Assembly: GCA_019104865.1 (NCBI GenBank)
Contig: JAHRWZ010000022.1
Span: 1-50,818, forward strand
Direction of reading: 5' to 3'
DNA length: 50,818 nucleotides
Origin: Castellaniella sp.
GTDB lineage: Bacteria; Pseudomonadota; Gammaproteobacteria; Burkholderiales; Burkholderiaceae_B
This document shows, in pieces, positions 8,464 through 17,719 of the stretch. The notes under the pieces are model-generated. The model saw only the letters and a program-made list of their open reading frames with translations, did not search any database and was not told the origin of the DNA. Each line of letters starts with the position of its first letter. Within the stretch, counting starts at the first letter, position 1. A program made the position numbers and the translations under genes.

Positions 8464-10761
8464 TCAGGCAGCCTTGCGCAGCGCCCTGGCCGCGTGCACC
8501 ATGGATTCCAGGGCCGCGCGCGTTTCCGGCCAGCCGCGGGTCTTCAGGCCGCAGTCCGGATTCACCCACAGGCGTTCGGCCGGCAGGCGCTGCGCCGCCT
8601 TGTGCATCAGATCGACCATCCAGTCCTCCTTGGGGACATTGGGCGAGTGGATGTCGTAGACCCCAGGACCGATGTCGTTCGGATAGGCGAAGTCCTCGAA
8701 AGCGCCCAGCAGCTCCATGTTCGAACGGGACGTTTCGATGGTGATCACGTCGGCATCCATGGCCGCGATCGCCTGGATGATGTCGTTGAATTCCGAATAG
8801 CACATATGCGTGTGGATTTGCGTGTCGTCGCGCACGCCGCTGGTCGACAGGCGGAAGCTGTCCACGGCCCAATCCAGATAGGCCTGCCAGTCGCCACGAC
8901 GCAGGGGCAGGCCCTCGCGAAACGCGGGTTCGTCGATCTGGATGACGGTGATGCCGGCCGCTTCCAGATCCAGGACCTCGTCGCGCAGGGCCAGGGCAAT
9001 CTGACGGCAGGTCTGTTCGCGCGGCTGGTCGTCGCGCACGAAGGACCATTGCAGGATCGTGACCGGTCCGGTGAGCATACCCTTGACCGGCTTGTCGGTC
9101 AGCGACTGTGCATAGGAGGACCAGGCGACCGTCATGGGGGCCAGACGCGCGACGTCGCCGTAGATGAGCGGCGGCTTCACGCAGCGCGAGCCGTAGCTCT
9201 GCACCCAGCCATAGGCGGTAAAGGCAAAGCCGGCCAACAGCTCGCCGAAGTATTCGACCATGTCGTTGCGCTCCGGCTCGCCATGCACCAGCACATCCAG
9301 TCCGATGTCCTCCTGGAAGCGGATGACGCGCTCGATTTCTTCGCGGATGGCCTTCTCGTAGGCGGCATCACCCAGGGCACCGGCACGCCAGTCGCGGCGC
9401 AGGGCGCGGATCTCGGGCGTTTGCGGAAAGGACCCGATCGTGGTCGTGGGGAAGTCCGGCAGCCCCAACCGCTGCCGCTGACTGCGGATGCGCTGGGCAA
9501 AGGGAGTCCTGGCACGGCTGATGGTGGCGGACTCGGCCAGCCGCCAGGCCACGTCCTGGCGATGGATGCGGGCGGAATGGGCGCGATCCTGAACTGCCTG
9601 TCGGGTCTGTTCCAATGCGTGCAGGCTGTTTTCGTCGGCCGAACCATCCACCAGGGCACGCACCAAGCGCAACTCGTCGAGCTTCTGGATGGCAAAGGAC
9701 AGCCAACTGCGCAGTTCGGCATCCAGTCCGGTTTCCAGGGACAGATCGATCGGCACGTGCAGCAGAGAGCAGGACGGCGCAAGCCAAAGCCGATCGCCCA
9801 GTCGCTGAGCGACCGGATTCACCCGCGACTGGATGGCGTCAGGATCGGCACGCCAGACGTTGCGCCCGTCGATCACCCCCAGGGACAGAACCTGGTCGGC
9901 ACGTAGTCCCTGCACAACGGAGTCCAGCTGCGCGGGGGCACGGACCAGGTCCACATGCAGCCCATGGACGGGTAGCGTCCGCACAACGTCCAGATTCGCA
10001 TCAATGCCGCCAAAGTACGTGGCCAGGAGCACCTTCGGCCCTTGCGCGGCAAGACGATCATAAACACCCGCCAGTGCCTGCTTCCAGACATCCGGCAGAT
10101 CCAGCACCAGAATCGGTTCGTCGATCTGGACCCAGTCCACCTCTTGCGCCGACAGGCGTTGCAGAACCTGTTCGTAGACCGACAACAAGGCTGGCAGCAG
10201 CGCCAGCTTGGCGTCGTCCGAAGCCCCCTTCGCATAGGCGTCACCCTTGCCCAGCCACAGCCAGGTCAGAGGCCCCGGAATCACGGGGCGGGCGCGATAC
10301 CCTAGCGCCTGCGCTTCCGCGACTTGTTCGAACAGGGATTCACGTGCAATACGGTAGGTCTGCCCCGGATGCAGCTCCGGCACGATGTAGTGATAATTGG
10401 TGTCGAACCATTTGGTCATCTCGCACGCCGCCGCCGGCGTGCCGGATGGGGCACGGCCGCGCCCCATGCGAAACAGGGTGTCGAGTTCGACCGGCGCATC
10501 ATCGGCCTGCCCGAAGCGCGCGGGCACAGCCCCCAACAACGTCGTCCACTCCAGAATATGGTCGTACCAGGCGAAATCGCCGACCGGTACCCATTGCAGC
10601 CCGGCCTGTGCCTGGACCGCCCAGTGCCGGGCCCGCAGTTCACGCCCCGTCTCCAGCAAGCTGGCCTGATCGCCCTTGCCGGCCCAATAGGCTTCCTGGA
10701 CGCGCTTCAGTTCACGGGCGGCGCCGACACGGGGGAAACCCAGATTATGAATGATCGTCAT
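8464..10761 (-). CDS. metE: Cobalamin-independent methionine synthase
   Basis: A 765-residue enzyme that transfers the methyl group of 5-methyltetrahydropteroyltri-L-glutamate to homocysteine. It has the duplicated barrel layout with the N-terminal [14 protein letters not shown] and the C-terminal catalytic domain. The zinc ligands are visible: His in [14 protein letters not shown], Cys in [11 protein letters not shown] and Cys in [11 protein letters not shown]. The ATG at 10761 (MTIIHNLG) matches family N-termini better than a start six codons upstream. It is divergent from metR across a 121-bp intergenic region with a MetR box. No cobalamin riboswitch is seen. Confidence 0.97.
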   Translation of the reverse strand: MTIIHNLGFPRVGAARELKRVQEAYWAGKGDQASLLETGRELRARHWAVQAQAGLQWVPVGDFAWYDHILEWTTLLGAVPARFGQADDAPVELDTLFRMGRGRAPSGTPAAACEMTKWFDTNYHYIVPELHPGQTYRIARESLFEQVAEAQALGYRARPVIPGPLTWLWLGKGDAYAKGASDDAKLALLPALLSVYEQVLQRLSAQEVDWVQIDEPILVLDLPDVWKQALAGVYDRLAAQGPKVLLATYFGGIDANLDVVRTLPVHGLHVDLVRAPAQLDSVVQGLRADQVLSLGVIDGRNVWRADPDAIQSRVNPVAQRLGDRLWLAPSCSLLHVPIDLSLETGLDAELRSWLSFAIQKLDELRLVRALVDGSADENSLHALEQTRQAVQDRAHSARIHRQDVAWRLAESATISRARTPFAQRIRSQRQRLGLPDFPTTTIGSFPQTPEIRALRRDWRAGALGDAAYEKAIREEIERVIRFQEDIGLDVLVHGEPERNDMVEYFGELLAGFAFTAYGWVQSYGSRCVKPPLIYGDVARLAPMTVAWSSYAQSLTDKPVKGMLTGPVTILQWSFVRDDQPREQTCRQIALALRDEVLDLEAAGITVIQIDEPAFREGLPLRRGDWQAYLDWAVDSFRLSTSGVRDDTQIHTHMCYSEFNDIIQAIAAMDADVITIETSRSNMELLGAFEDFAYPNDIGPGVYDIHSPNVPKEDWMVDLMHKAAQRLPAERLWVNPDCGLKTRGWPETRAALESMVHAARALRKAA

Positions 10762-10851
10762 GACAAACCCTGATAACATTAAAATTATTCAATGAATGGT
10801 ATTGTGCATGGGTTTTATTCAAATAAAAAATCAAATTCTGCACGGATAACT

Positions 10852-10864
10852 TGAAAAAAATTCA
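10852..10864. promoter_or_regulatory. MetR-type operator
   Basis: TGAAAAAAATTCA is an exact match to the MetR consensus TGAA-N5-TTCA. It lies in the metE/metR divergent intergenic region, 18 bp upstream of the metR start and about 90 bp upstream of the metE start. By analogy it would mediate homocysteine-responsive activation of metE and autoregulation of metR. AT-richness makes a chance match possible. Confidence 0.65.
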
Positions 10865-10882
10865 TGATAAAAGAACACCCAC

Positions 10883-11797
10883 ATGATTGAAGTCCGCCAT
10901 CTGGAAACCCTGCTGGCAATCCGGGACGGCGGCAGCCTGCAGGAAGCGGCCGAGCGGCTGCACCTGACGCAATCGGCCTTGTCGCACCAACTGCGCGATC
11001 TGGAAGTGCGGCTGAAGACATCGCTGCTGAACCGGCGCACCCGCCCCGCCCGGTTGACCACGGCCGGCCTGCGCCTGGTCTCCCTGGCTGAAGACGTGCT
11101 GCCGCGCATCCGTGCCGCCGAACTGGAATTGCGCCGCCTGTCGGCCGGGCGCGCAGGACGGCTGCACGTAGCCATCGACTGCCATTCCTGCTTTCAGTGG
11201 CTGATGCCGACGCTGGATGCGTTCCGCAAGGACTGGCCAGAAGTTTCGCTGGACCTGTCGGCCGCGTTCTCTTTCGCACCCCTGCCCGCCCTGACGCGCG
11301 GCGATCTGGACGTCGTCATCACCTCGGACCCGGAACCGATGGATGCGGTGCGATATACGGCGCTGTTCGGTTATGAACTCGTTCTGGCCGTACCTAGCCA
11401 GGGGCCGCTAGGCACGGCCCGGCGGATCGATCCCGAAGACCTGGCCGATCAGATCCTGATCACCTATCCCGTGGACCGCAGCCGCCTGGATATTTTTACG
11501 GCCTTCCTGGATGTGGCCGGCATCGAGCCGGCCGGCGTGCGCACGGCGGAATTGACCCCGATGATCGTACAACTGGTCGCCAGCGGCCGGGGGGTCGCCG
11601 CCCTGCCCAGCTGGGCGCTGGACGAATACCGGAATCTGCCTGGCGTCCGGATCATACCGCTGGGGTTGGGAATCTGGCGCACGCTGCAGGCGGGTGTGCG
11701 GATCGAGGACGCGGACACGCCCTACGTGCAGGCGTTTCTGGAACAGGCGAGCAAGACCTGTTTTGAGACCCTGCCCCGGATCCGCACCGTGGCCTGA
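10883..11797 (+). CDS. metR: LysR-family regulator MetR
   Basis: A 304-residue LysR-type regulator. The N-terminal winged helix-turn-helix (residues 1-60) has GSLQEAAERLHLTQSALSHQ, and the effector domain follows from about residue 90. Divergence from metE, together with the CHSCFQWLMP and FSFAPLPAL segments seen in MetR proteins, supports a homocysteine-responsive activator of methionine genes. The stop codon lies only 5 bp from the stop of recX, which converges on it. Confidence 0.93.
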   Translation: MIEVRHLETLLAIRDGGSLQEAAERLHLTQSALSHQLRDLEVRLKTSLLNRRTRPARLTTAGLRLVSLAEDVLPRIRAAELELRRLSAGRAGRLHVAIDCHSCFQWLMPTLDAFRKDWPEVSLDLSAAFSFAPLPALTRGDLDVVITSDPEPMDAVRYTALFGYELVLAVPSQGPLGTARRIDPEDLADQILITYPVDRSRLDIFTAFLDVAGIEPAGVRTAELTPMIVQLVASGRGVAALPSWALDEYRNLPGVRIIPLGLGIWRTLQAGVRIEDADTPYVQAFLEQASKTCFETLPRIRTVA

Positions 11798-11802
11798 CAG
11801 GA

Positions 11803-12291
11803 TCAGACGGGATCGTCATCCGGCAAATCGCCCGCGCCCTCGAAGCGGGCGGACAGCACTCGCCGGATGCAGTCGGTGGTAAACCCCCGGCCGGCCAGGT
11901 AGCGGTACTGACGGGCATATTCGCGGGCATCGGCGGGGGGCTGTCCGAATTTGCGCTGCCAGACACCCTGCGCGCGACCCAGTTCGGACCCCTGCAGTTC
12001 GTGTTGCAGATCGGAGAGCTGCTGCGCATCCACGCCCTGCTGGCGCAGGGCGTGCACGATGCGCCGCGCCCCTTGGCGCGGCGCGGTGCGGTGCACATAG
12101 GCCTTGGCGTATCGTTCGTCGGACTGCCAATGTTCGCGCTGTAGGTCATCGAGGACGGCTTCGATTTCCGCGGGATCATCGCTGTATGCGGATAATTTTC
12201 GGCGCAATTCAAGGCGGGAGTGTTCCCGCCGGGAAAGATAGGCCACGGCCCTGGCCTTGAGGCTGGGGCCGGACCGGGAGGCATCACTCAT
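11803..12291 (-). CDS. recX: RecX, RecA regulator
   Basis: A 162-residue protein made of the three-helix repeats typical of RecX: a [16 protein letters not shown] repeat, then [20 protein letters not shown], a central [13 protein letters not shown] and a C-terminal [16 protein letters not shown]. RecX binds RecA filaments and limits recombinase activity. The start overlaps the recA stop by 8 bp, so the two genes are co-transcribed and probably translationally coupled. Confidence 0.95.
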   Translation of the reverse strand: MSDASRSGPSLKARAVAYLSRREHSRLELRRKLSAYSDDPAEIEAVLDDLQREHWQSDERYAKAYVHRTAPRQGARRIVHALRQQGVDAQQLSDLQHELQGSELGRAQGVWQRKFGQPPADAREYARQYRYLAGRGFTTDCIRRVLSARFEGAGDLPDDDPV

Positions 12292-13354
12292 TCACGGCGG
12301 CGGACAGTCCACCCGAATTGCCACCGGCCGACTCGGCGCGCAGCGTGATCCCCAGGTGTTCACGCACCCGGTTTTCGATTTCGAACGCCAGGTCGGCGTG
12401 TTCTTTCAGGTAGTCGCGGACATTGTCCTTGCCCTGCCCGATGCGGTTGCCGTTATAGCTGTACCACGCGCCGGATTTGTCGATGAAGCCGGCCTGCACA
12501 CCCAGATCGATGATCTCGCCTTCGCGCGAGATGCCGGTGCCATACATGATGTCGAATTCCACCTGTTTGAAGGGTGGCGCGACCTTGTTTTTGACGACCT
12601 TGACCCGGGTTTCGTTGCCGACGACCTCGTCGCCCTTTTTGATGGAGCCGATGCGGCGGATGTCCAGGCGCACGGACGCATAGAATTTCAGCGCGTTGCC
12701 GCCCGTGGTGGTTTCGGGGTTGCCGAACATCACGCCGATCTTCATGCGGATCTGGTTGACGAAAATCACCATGCAGTTGGCGCGTTTTATCGTGGCAGTC
12801 AGTTTGCGCAGCGCCTGGCTCATGAGGCGGGCCTGAAGGCCCGGCAACGAATCCCCCATGTCGCCTTCGATTTCGGCTTTCGGCACCAGGGCGGCCACCG
12901 AGTCGATGACGATGAGGTCGACCGAGCCGGAGCGCACCAGCGCGTCGGTGATTTCCAGCGCCTGTTCGCCCGTGTCGGGCTGCGAGATGAGCAGGTCTTC
13001 CAGGTTGACACCCAGATGCGAGGCATACTGGACGTCGAGCGCATGTTCGGCATCGACGAATGCGCAGGTGCCGCCGATCTTCTGCATTTCGGCAATGACC
13101 TGCAGGGTGAGCGTGGTCTTGCCGGAGGATTCGGGACCGTAGATTTCGACCACGCGTCCCCGCGGCAGACCGCCGACGCCCAGGGCGATGTCCAGCCCGA
13201 GCGACCCGGTGGACACAACCTGAATGTCGTGTTCGACCTGGTTGTCGCCATAGCGCATGATGGAGCCTTTGCCGAATTGCTTCTCGATCTGCGACAGCGC
13301 GGCGGCCAGCGCCTTGGCGCGTTCGGGATTGGCCTTGCCGGTGCGTTCGTCCAT
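12284..13354 (-). CDS. recA: Recombinase RecA
   Basis: A 356-residue RecA with Walker [10 protein letters not shown], Walker [11 protein letters not shown], loop L2 around [25 protein letters not shown] (only part quoted exactly: [12 protein letters not shown]) and an acidic C-terminal tail. It drives homologous strand exchange and LexA self-cleavage. A LexA box lies about 65 bp upstream, indicating SOS induction. recX follows with an overlap. Confidence 0.99.
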   Translation of the reverse strand: MDERTGKANPERAKALAAALSQIEKQFGKGSIMRYGDNQVEHDIQVVSTGSLGLDIALGVGGLPRGRVVEIYGPESSGKTTLTLQVIAEMQKIGGTCAFVDAEHALDVQYASHLGVNLEDLLISQPDTGEQALEITDALVRSGSVDLIVIDSVAALVPKAEIEGDMGDSLPGLQARLMSQALRKLTATIKRANCMVIFVNQIRMKIGVMFGNPETTTGGNALKFYASVRLDIRRIGSIKKGDEVVGNETRVKVVKNKVAPPFKQVEFDIMYGTGISREGEIIDLGVQAGFIDKSGAWYSYNGNRIGQGKDNVRDYLKEHADLAFEIENRVREHLGITLRAESAGGNSGGLSAAVNE

Positions 13355-13417
13355 GAGGGGGTTCCTTTCGTTGGGATCTTTGGGATCTGGTGCAGGGGAA
13401 ATTATGGCACTAAATTA

Positions 13418-13437
13418 TACTGTATAAAAAAACAGAT
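13418..13437. promoter_or_regulatory. LexA (SOS) box upstream of recA
   Basis: TACTGTATAAAAAAACAGAT fits the LexA consensus CTG-N10-CAG with flanking TA and AT, and an AT-rich core. It lies about 65 bp upstream of the recA start, the usual operator position. It could also reach the divergent response-regulator gene, whose start is about 140 bp away. Confidence 0.88.
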
Positions 13438-13575
13438 GTGACAATCCCGACGCGCTCCCCGAAAAGGTCCATCGTTAACCCTAAATGACGCCATTCCCCG
13501 CCCATGAGAAAATCACCGGGGAAAAGGCGCACGTCAGCGCCCACCACCCGCTCCCCCCTGGATGTCATTCCCGCC

Positions 13576-14277
13576 ATGCGTATCCTGATTGCCGAGGACG
13601 ACAGTATTCTCGCCGACGGGCTGTCCCGATCCCTGCGCTACGACGGCTATGCCGTGGATGTGGTCCACGACGGCTCCAGCGCCGACTCCGCCCTGCAGCT
13701 GCAGGCGTTCGATCTGCTGATCCTGGATCTGGGCCTGCCGCGGCTGTCCGGGCTGTCCGTTCTGCGCAAACTGCGCCAGCGCGGCACTCCCCTGCCGGTG
13801 TTGATCCTGACCGCCGCCGATTCGGTCGAACAACGCGTCGAAGGCCTGGACCTGGGGGCCGACGACTACATGTCCAAACCCTTCGCTCTCAGCGAACTGG
13901 AAGCCCGCGTGCGTGCCCTGATCCGCCGGCACGGTGGCGCCCGCGCATCGGTGCTGCGCCATGGCCGGCTGGCCTTCGACCTGAACGGCAGGGTCGCCAC
14001 CATCGACGAATCCCCGGTTGAACTGTCCGCCCGGGAAACCAGCCTGCTGGAAATTTTCCTGTCGCGCAGCGGTCGCATGATCAGCAAGCACCAGCTCGTC
14101 GACCTGCTCTGCGAATGGGGCGAGGAAGTCACGACCAACGCCATCGAGGTCTACATTCACCGCCTGCGAAAAAAGATCGAACCGGCCGGCGTGCGCATCC
14201 TCACCGTGCGCGGGCTGGGGTACTGTCTCGAACCCGAAAACCGCAGCCAGCCGGCCGATACGGCAGCCGTCGACTGA
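13576..14277 (+). CDS. OmpR-family response regulator (TctD-like)
   Basis: A 233-residue response regulator. The receiver domain (1-120) has the acidic pocket EDD at 7-9, phospho-acceptor Asp51 in LLILDLGLPRLSG and Lys101 in MSKPF. A winged helix DNA-binding domain (about 130-225) carries VYIHRLRKKIEPAGV. The ATG at 13576 (MRILIAEDD) is the canonical family start; the in-frame extension upstream is not conserved. It is followed 9 bp later by its sensor kinase and then by an MFS transporter, a layout like TctDE systems that control carboxylate uptake. Confidence 0.92.
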   Translation: MRILIAEDDSILADGLSRSLRYDGYAVDVVHDGSSADSALQLQAFDLLILDLGLPRLSGLSVLRKLRQRGTPLPVLILTAADSVEQRVEGLDLGADDYMSKPFALSELEARVRALIRRHGGARASVLRHGRLAFDLNGRVATIDESPVELSARETSLLEIFLSRSGRMISKHQLVDLLCEWGEEVTTNAIEVYIHRLRKKIEPAGVRILTVRGLGYCLEPENRSQPADTAAVD

Positions 14278-14286
14278 CGGCGCGCC

Positions 14287-15747
14287 ATGTTCGACCATCC
14301 CCGTCCCGCCCATGGCCGACGTCGCACCCGACGCCACCCAACTCTACTAGGCCGCATCCTGCTGTGGATGATCGTCCCCCTGTTCGTCCTGTGGTCGATC
14401 GGGATCGTGATCACCTACTTCATTTCCCTGAATATCGCCAACTCGCCCTACGACAAAACGCTGACCAGCCATCTGCGGCTGCTGCGCCACGAGGTCGAAC
14501 AGCAGCGCCTGACCGCTGGCGTCACGCTGTCCGAATCGGCGCGGACTGTCCTGTCCGGCAACGGCGACGAGGCCCCGACCACGTGGCAGATCCTGGACGC
14601 CAACGGCCACCTGATGGCCGGCAATCCCAACGTCCCCACCCCGGAAAACTGGACCTACGACATCGACCAGATCCGCTTCCGCAATGCCACGCTGGACCAT
14701 CAATCGATCCGGCTGGCCTACCTGTGGGGAGGACGCGACCGGGACGGCACCGGCTTCCTGACAGTTGTGGCCGAACCGGCACAGGCCCGCGCCACGCTGC
14801 AACAGGAAATCCTGACCGGGATGCTGACGCCCCAGCTCATCATTCTGCCGCTGGCCGCCATGCTGGCCGGCCTGGGTCTGACCCAGGGTCTGGAGCCGCT
14901 CAGCCTGCTGCAGGAACACATGCGCCGGCGCAAGCCCAGCGACCTGTCCCCCATCCGCGACGATCTGGCTCCGGCGGAGATCGTGCCGCTCATCGACGCC
15001 ATGAACAACGTGCTGCAGCGCTTGTCGGCGTCCATCGAATCGCAGCGGCGGTTCGTCGCCAATGCCGCCCATCAGCTGAAGACGCCGCTGGCGGGCATCC
15101 GCACACAATGCGAAATTGCCCTGCGCGAGCGCGAACCGTCCCGCATGCGCGACAGCCTGCAGCAGCTCATCACCGGATCCCAGCGGGCCACGCGTCTGGT
15201 CAACCAGTTGCTGCTGCTGGCGCGCGCGGAATCCCTGGACCCCAATCAATCGCGCACCACAGAACAGCTGGACCTGTACGCGCTGGCCGAAGACTGCACG
15301 GGGGAATGGGTGGCAACGGCTCTGGCGCGCGGCATCGATCTGGGTTTCGAATCCTCCGGCGAGCCGCTGCCCGTATTCGGCAACCGCACCATGATCCACG
15401 AGCTGCTGAACAACCTGATCGACAACGCCCTGCTGTACACACCGGCGGGCGGCCAGGTGACCGTCCGCGCACTGCCCGACGGCGACCGGGTCTGCCTGGA
15501 AGTCCAGGATACGGGACCCGGCATCCCGCCCGATGAACAATCCCGGGTCTTCGACCGCTTCTATCGGATCCTGGGCCACGAGGCCGAGGGCAGCGGCCTG
15601 GGGCTGGCGATCGTGCGCGAAGTCGCCGAACACCACCAGGCCACGATCGACTTCCCTCCCCCCGGCAACCACCATGACCCGGTCAGCGCCGGGACCCGGC
15701 TGCGGGTCTCATTCCCCCGCGACAACGTCCCCAGGACCCGCACATGA
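14287..15747 (+). CDS. Sensor histidine kinase (TctE-like)
   Basis: A 486-residue membrane kinase with a first membrane helix at about 22-48, a periplasmic 2CSK_N-type sensor domain to about 175, a second helix at about 180-200, a HAMP-like linker, the H box with His262 in NAAHQLKTPLAG, an N box NLIDNALLYTP, and G boxes DTGPGIPPDE and GSGLGLAIV. It should phosphorylate the adjacent regulator. Its TGA overlaps the ATG of the MFS gene (ATGA), so kinase and transporter are translationally coupled. The ligand is unknown; transported carboxylates or zwitterions are plausible from context. Confidence 0.93.
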   Translation: MFDHPRPAHGRRRTRRHPTLLGRILLWMIVPLFVLWSIGIVITYFISLNIANSPYDKTLTSHLRLLRHEVEQQRLTAGVTLSESARTVLSGNGDEAPTTWQILDANGHLMAGNPNVPTPENWTYDIDQIRFRNATLDHQSIRLAYLWGGRDRDGTGFLTVVAEPAQARATLQQEILTGMLTPQLIILPLAAMLAGLGLTQGLEPLSLLQEHMRRRKPSDLSPIRDDLAPAEIVPLIDAMNNVLQRLSASIESQRRFVANAAHQLKTPLAGIRTQCEIALREREPSRMRDSLQQLITGSQRATRLVNQLLLLARAESLDPNQSRTTEQLDLYALAEDCTGEWVATALARGIDLGFESSGEPLPVFGNRTMIHELLNNLIDNALLYTPAGGQVTVRALPDGDRVCLEVQDTGPGIPPDEQSRVFDRFYRILGHEAEGSGLGLAIVREVAEHHQATIDFPPPGNHHDPVSAGTRLRVSFPRDNVPRTRT

Positions 15748-17426
15748 ATCGAGCCCATTCCGTGACGCCCGACGCGCTGGACGAGGCCAACCGCCCCATG
15801 ACGCACGAAGAGCGCCGGGTCATCCTGGCATCGTCCATGGGCACCGTGTTCGAGTGGTACGACTTCTATGTCTACGGCTCGCTGGCGGCCATCATCGCCC
15901 AGCATTTCTTCTCGGCCCTGAACCCCACGACGGGTTTCATCTTCGCGTTGCTCACCTTCGCGGCCGGCTTTGCCGTGCGCCCGTTCGGCGCCCTGGTGTT
16001 TGGCCGGCTGGGCGATATGGTCGGGCGCAAATACGCCTTTGTGGTGTCGATCCTGATCATGGGCCTGTCCACCTTCCTGGTAGGCGTGCTGCCCTCCTCG
16101 GCATCCATCGGCACGGCCGCGCCGATGATCCTGTTGCTGCTGCGTCTGCTGCAGGGGCTGGCGCTGGGCGGGGAATACGGCGGCGCCGCCGTCTACGTCG
16201 CGGAACACGCCCCCCCGAACCGGCGCGGGTTTTTCACCAGCTGGATCCAGACCACGGCCACCACCGGCATGTTCCTGTCCCTGGTCGTGGTGCTGGGCAC
16301 CCGCGCCACACTGGGCCAGGAAAGTTTCGATGCCTGGGGCTGGCGGGTGCCGTTCCTGATCTCCGTGCTGCTCCTGGTGATCTCGGTCTGGATCCGCCTG
16401 CGCCTGCACGAATCCCCCGCCTTTACCCGAATGAAGTCCGAAGGGCTGATTTCGCGCGCCCCGATCAAGGAAGCCTTCGGCCACTGGCGCAATCTGCGCC
16501 TGATCCTGCTGGCCCTGATCGGCCTGACGGCCGGCCAGGCGGTCATCTGGTACACGAGCCAGTTCTACGCCCTGTATTTCCTGACGGAAACCCTCAGGGT
16601 GGACGCCAGCATCGCCAATATCCTCGTGGCCCTGGCGCTGCTGCTGGCCTGCCCATTCTTCCTCGTATTTGGTGCGCTGTCCGACCGGATCGGCCGTAAA
16701 CCCATCATCATGGCGGGCTGCCTGATCGCCTGCGTCAGCTATTTTCCGGTCTTCAAGGGTCTGACACACTACGCCAACCCGGCGCTGGAACGCGCACAGG
16801 CCCGGGCGCCCGTACGCGTGATCGCGGATCCGGCCAATTGCTCGCTGCAGTTCAACCCGGTCGGGATCGCCTCGTTCACCAGTTCCTGCGACCTTCTGAA
16901 GGACTTCATGGCCAGCCACTCGGTGCATTACGTCAACCAGGCCGCGCCGGCCCGCACCGTCGCCTACGCGCTGGTGGGCGACCAACGCATCGATGCCTTC
17001 GAAGGCGGGAACCTGCCCCGCGCCGAGTTCGCCCGCCGCAATGCAGCATTGCAGCAAACACTCCGCGAAGCGGTCCGCAGCCACGGCTATCCCGCTTTCG
17101 CCGATCCCTCGCAGATCAGCTACGCCATGGTGCTGTTGCTGTTGTTCTTCCTGGTCCTGCAGGTCACCATGGTCTACGGGCCGATCGCCGCCATGCTGGT
17201 GGAAATGTTCCCCACCCGCATTCGCTACACGTCCATGAGTGTGCCCTACCACATCGGCAACGGCTGGTTTGGCGGCTTCGTCCCGCCCGTGGCCTTTGCG
17301 ACCGTGGCCACCACGGGGAACATGTACGACGGTCTCTGGTACCCGGTCGTCATCAGCGCGATGACCCTGGTCGTCGGCGTGTTGTTCGTCCGGGAAACAC
17401 GGCATAACGACTTGAACGCGCCTTGA
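15744..17426 (+). CDS. MFS transporter, metabolite:H+ symporter (MHS) family, with long periplasmic loop
   Basis: A 560-residue transporter with the MHS hallmark FEWYDFYVYGSLA in the first helix, the loop 2-3 signature GRLGDMVGRKYA and a second SDRIGRKP in the loop after helix 8. The family imports organic acids, proline or betaine with protons. An insertion at about residues 340-456 between two helices faces the periplasm by topology, carries two cysteines (near 366 and 380) and makes the protein about 120 residues longer than classic ProP or KgtP. It is co-expressed with the upstream two-component system, which probably senses its substrate. Confidence 0.88.
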   Translation: MNRAHSVTPDALDEANRPMTHEERRVILASSMGTVFEWYDFYVYGSLAAIIAQHFFSALNPTTGFIFALLTFAAGFAVRPFGALVFGRLGDMVGRKYAFVVSILIMGLSTFLVGVLPSSASIGTAAPMILLLLRLLQGLALGGEYGGAAVYVAEHAPPNRRGFFTSWIQTTATTGMFLSLVVVLGTRATLGQESFDAWGWRVPFLISVLLLVISVWIRLRLHESPAFTRMKSEGLISRAPIKEAFGHWRNLRLILLALIGLTAGQAVIWYTSQFYALYFLTETLRVDASIANILVALALLLACPFFLVFGALSDRIGRKPIIMAGCLIACVSYFPVFKGLTHYANPALERAQARAPVRVIADPANCSLQFNPVGIASFTSSCDLLKDFMASHSVHYVNQAAPARTVAYALVGDQRIDAFEGGNLPRAEFARRNAALQQTLREAVRSHGYPAFADPSQISYAMVLLLLFFLVLQVTMVYGPIAAMLVEMFPTRIRYTSMSVPYHIGNGWFGGFVPPVAFATVATTGNMYDGLWYPVVISAMTLVVGVLFVRETRHNDLNAP

Positions 17427-17464
17427 ATCGTTCAGAATATCGTCAGCGGTTCTCGCCTAGAATC

Positions 17465-17478
17465 TTGATGTGCATCAA
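17465..17478. promoter_or_regulatory. FNR/ANR-type box
   Basis: TTGATGTGCATCAA matches the FNR consensus TTGAT-N4-ATCAA exactly, with a near-perfect palindrome. It lies 38 bp after the MFS stop, too far from rdgC (240 bp) for simple control of that gene, and upstream of a hairpin and terminator. A clear -10 box at the classical class II distance is not evident: TATCTT at 17492 is closer than expected. Oxygen-responsive control of a short downstream transcript is the simplest reading. Confidence 0.6.
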
Positions 17479-17504
17479 TTGACGGCCCGGATATCTTGTT
17501 CCCC

Positions 17505-17619
17505 CTTGTTGTCCCGGCCGATCGGCAATCGATGCACCACCGTCCGTGCACCCCCCGCGAGCCTTTTTGTGTACGGACGGCTGCCTCTCCAGGCCCGGCG
17601 CAATCCGGGCCATTTTTTT
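17505..17619 (+). ncRNA. Candidate FNR-controlled small RNA
   Basis: Between the MFS gene and rdgC no ORF of quality exists, but a 12-bp stem (17540-17551 with 17569-17580, one G-U pair) precedes a perfect 7-bp terminator hairpin ending in T7 at 17619. A perfect FNR box sits at 17465. A transcript starting about 40 bp after the box centre would be roughly 105-115 nt. The arrangement resembles FnrS in enterics and PhrS in Pseudomonas in logic, though I see no sequence homology. Start and strand are inferred. It could instead be the 3' tail of the MFS mRNA. Confidence 0.4.
17592..17619 (+). terminator. Intrinsic terminator before rdgC
   Basis: GGCCCGG, loop CGCAAT, CCGGGCC, then A and seven T residues: a perfect 7-bp GC stem and U-tract. 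It lies 165 bp after the MFS stop and 100 bp before rdgC. Confidence 0.9.
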
Positions 17620-17719
17620 GTGCGCAACCGGCCGACCTGGCCGGACAAGATCGGAACTGTCATCGCGTACAATCAAGTCCCATTTCCACCGCCGCCCGCC
17701 GGCCCGCCCGCACAAGACC

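Noticed and set aside
7072..9906. A very long open frame (about 940 codons) on the plus strand across sucC, DUF2889 and metE
   Set aside because: It is antisense to three well-supported genes and its residue composition (Gly/Asp/Val/His/Gln rich) is typical of a shadow frame in GC-rich coding DNA.
10762..10882. Cobalamin riboswitch upstream of metE
   Set aside because: The region is only 121 bp, lacks a B12-box-like sequence and is AT rich. A MetR box explains regulation better.
12257..13441. Long plus-strand frame opposite recA
   Set aside because: Fully antisense to recA and recX, with no recognisable domain. A shadow of GC-rich codon bias.
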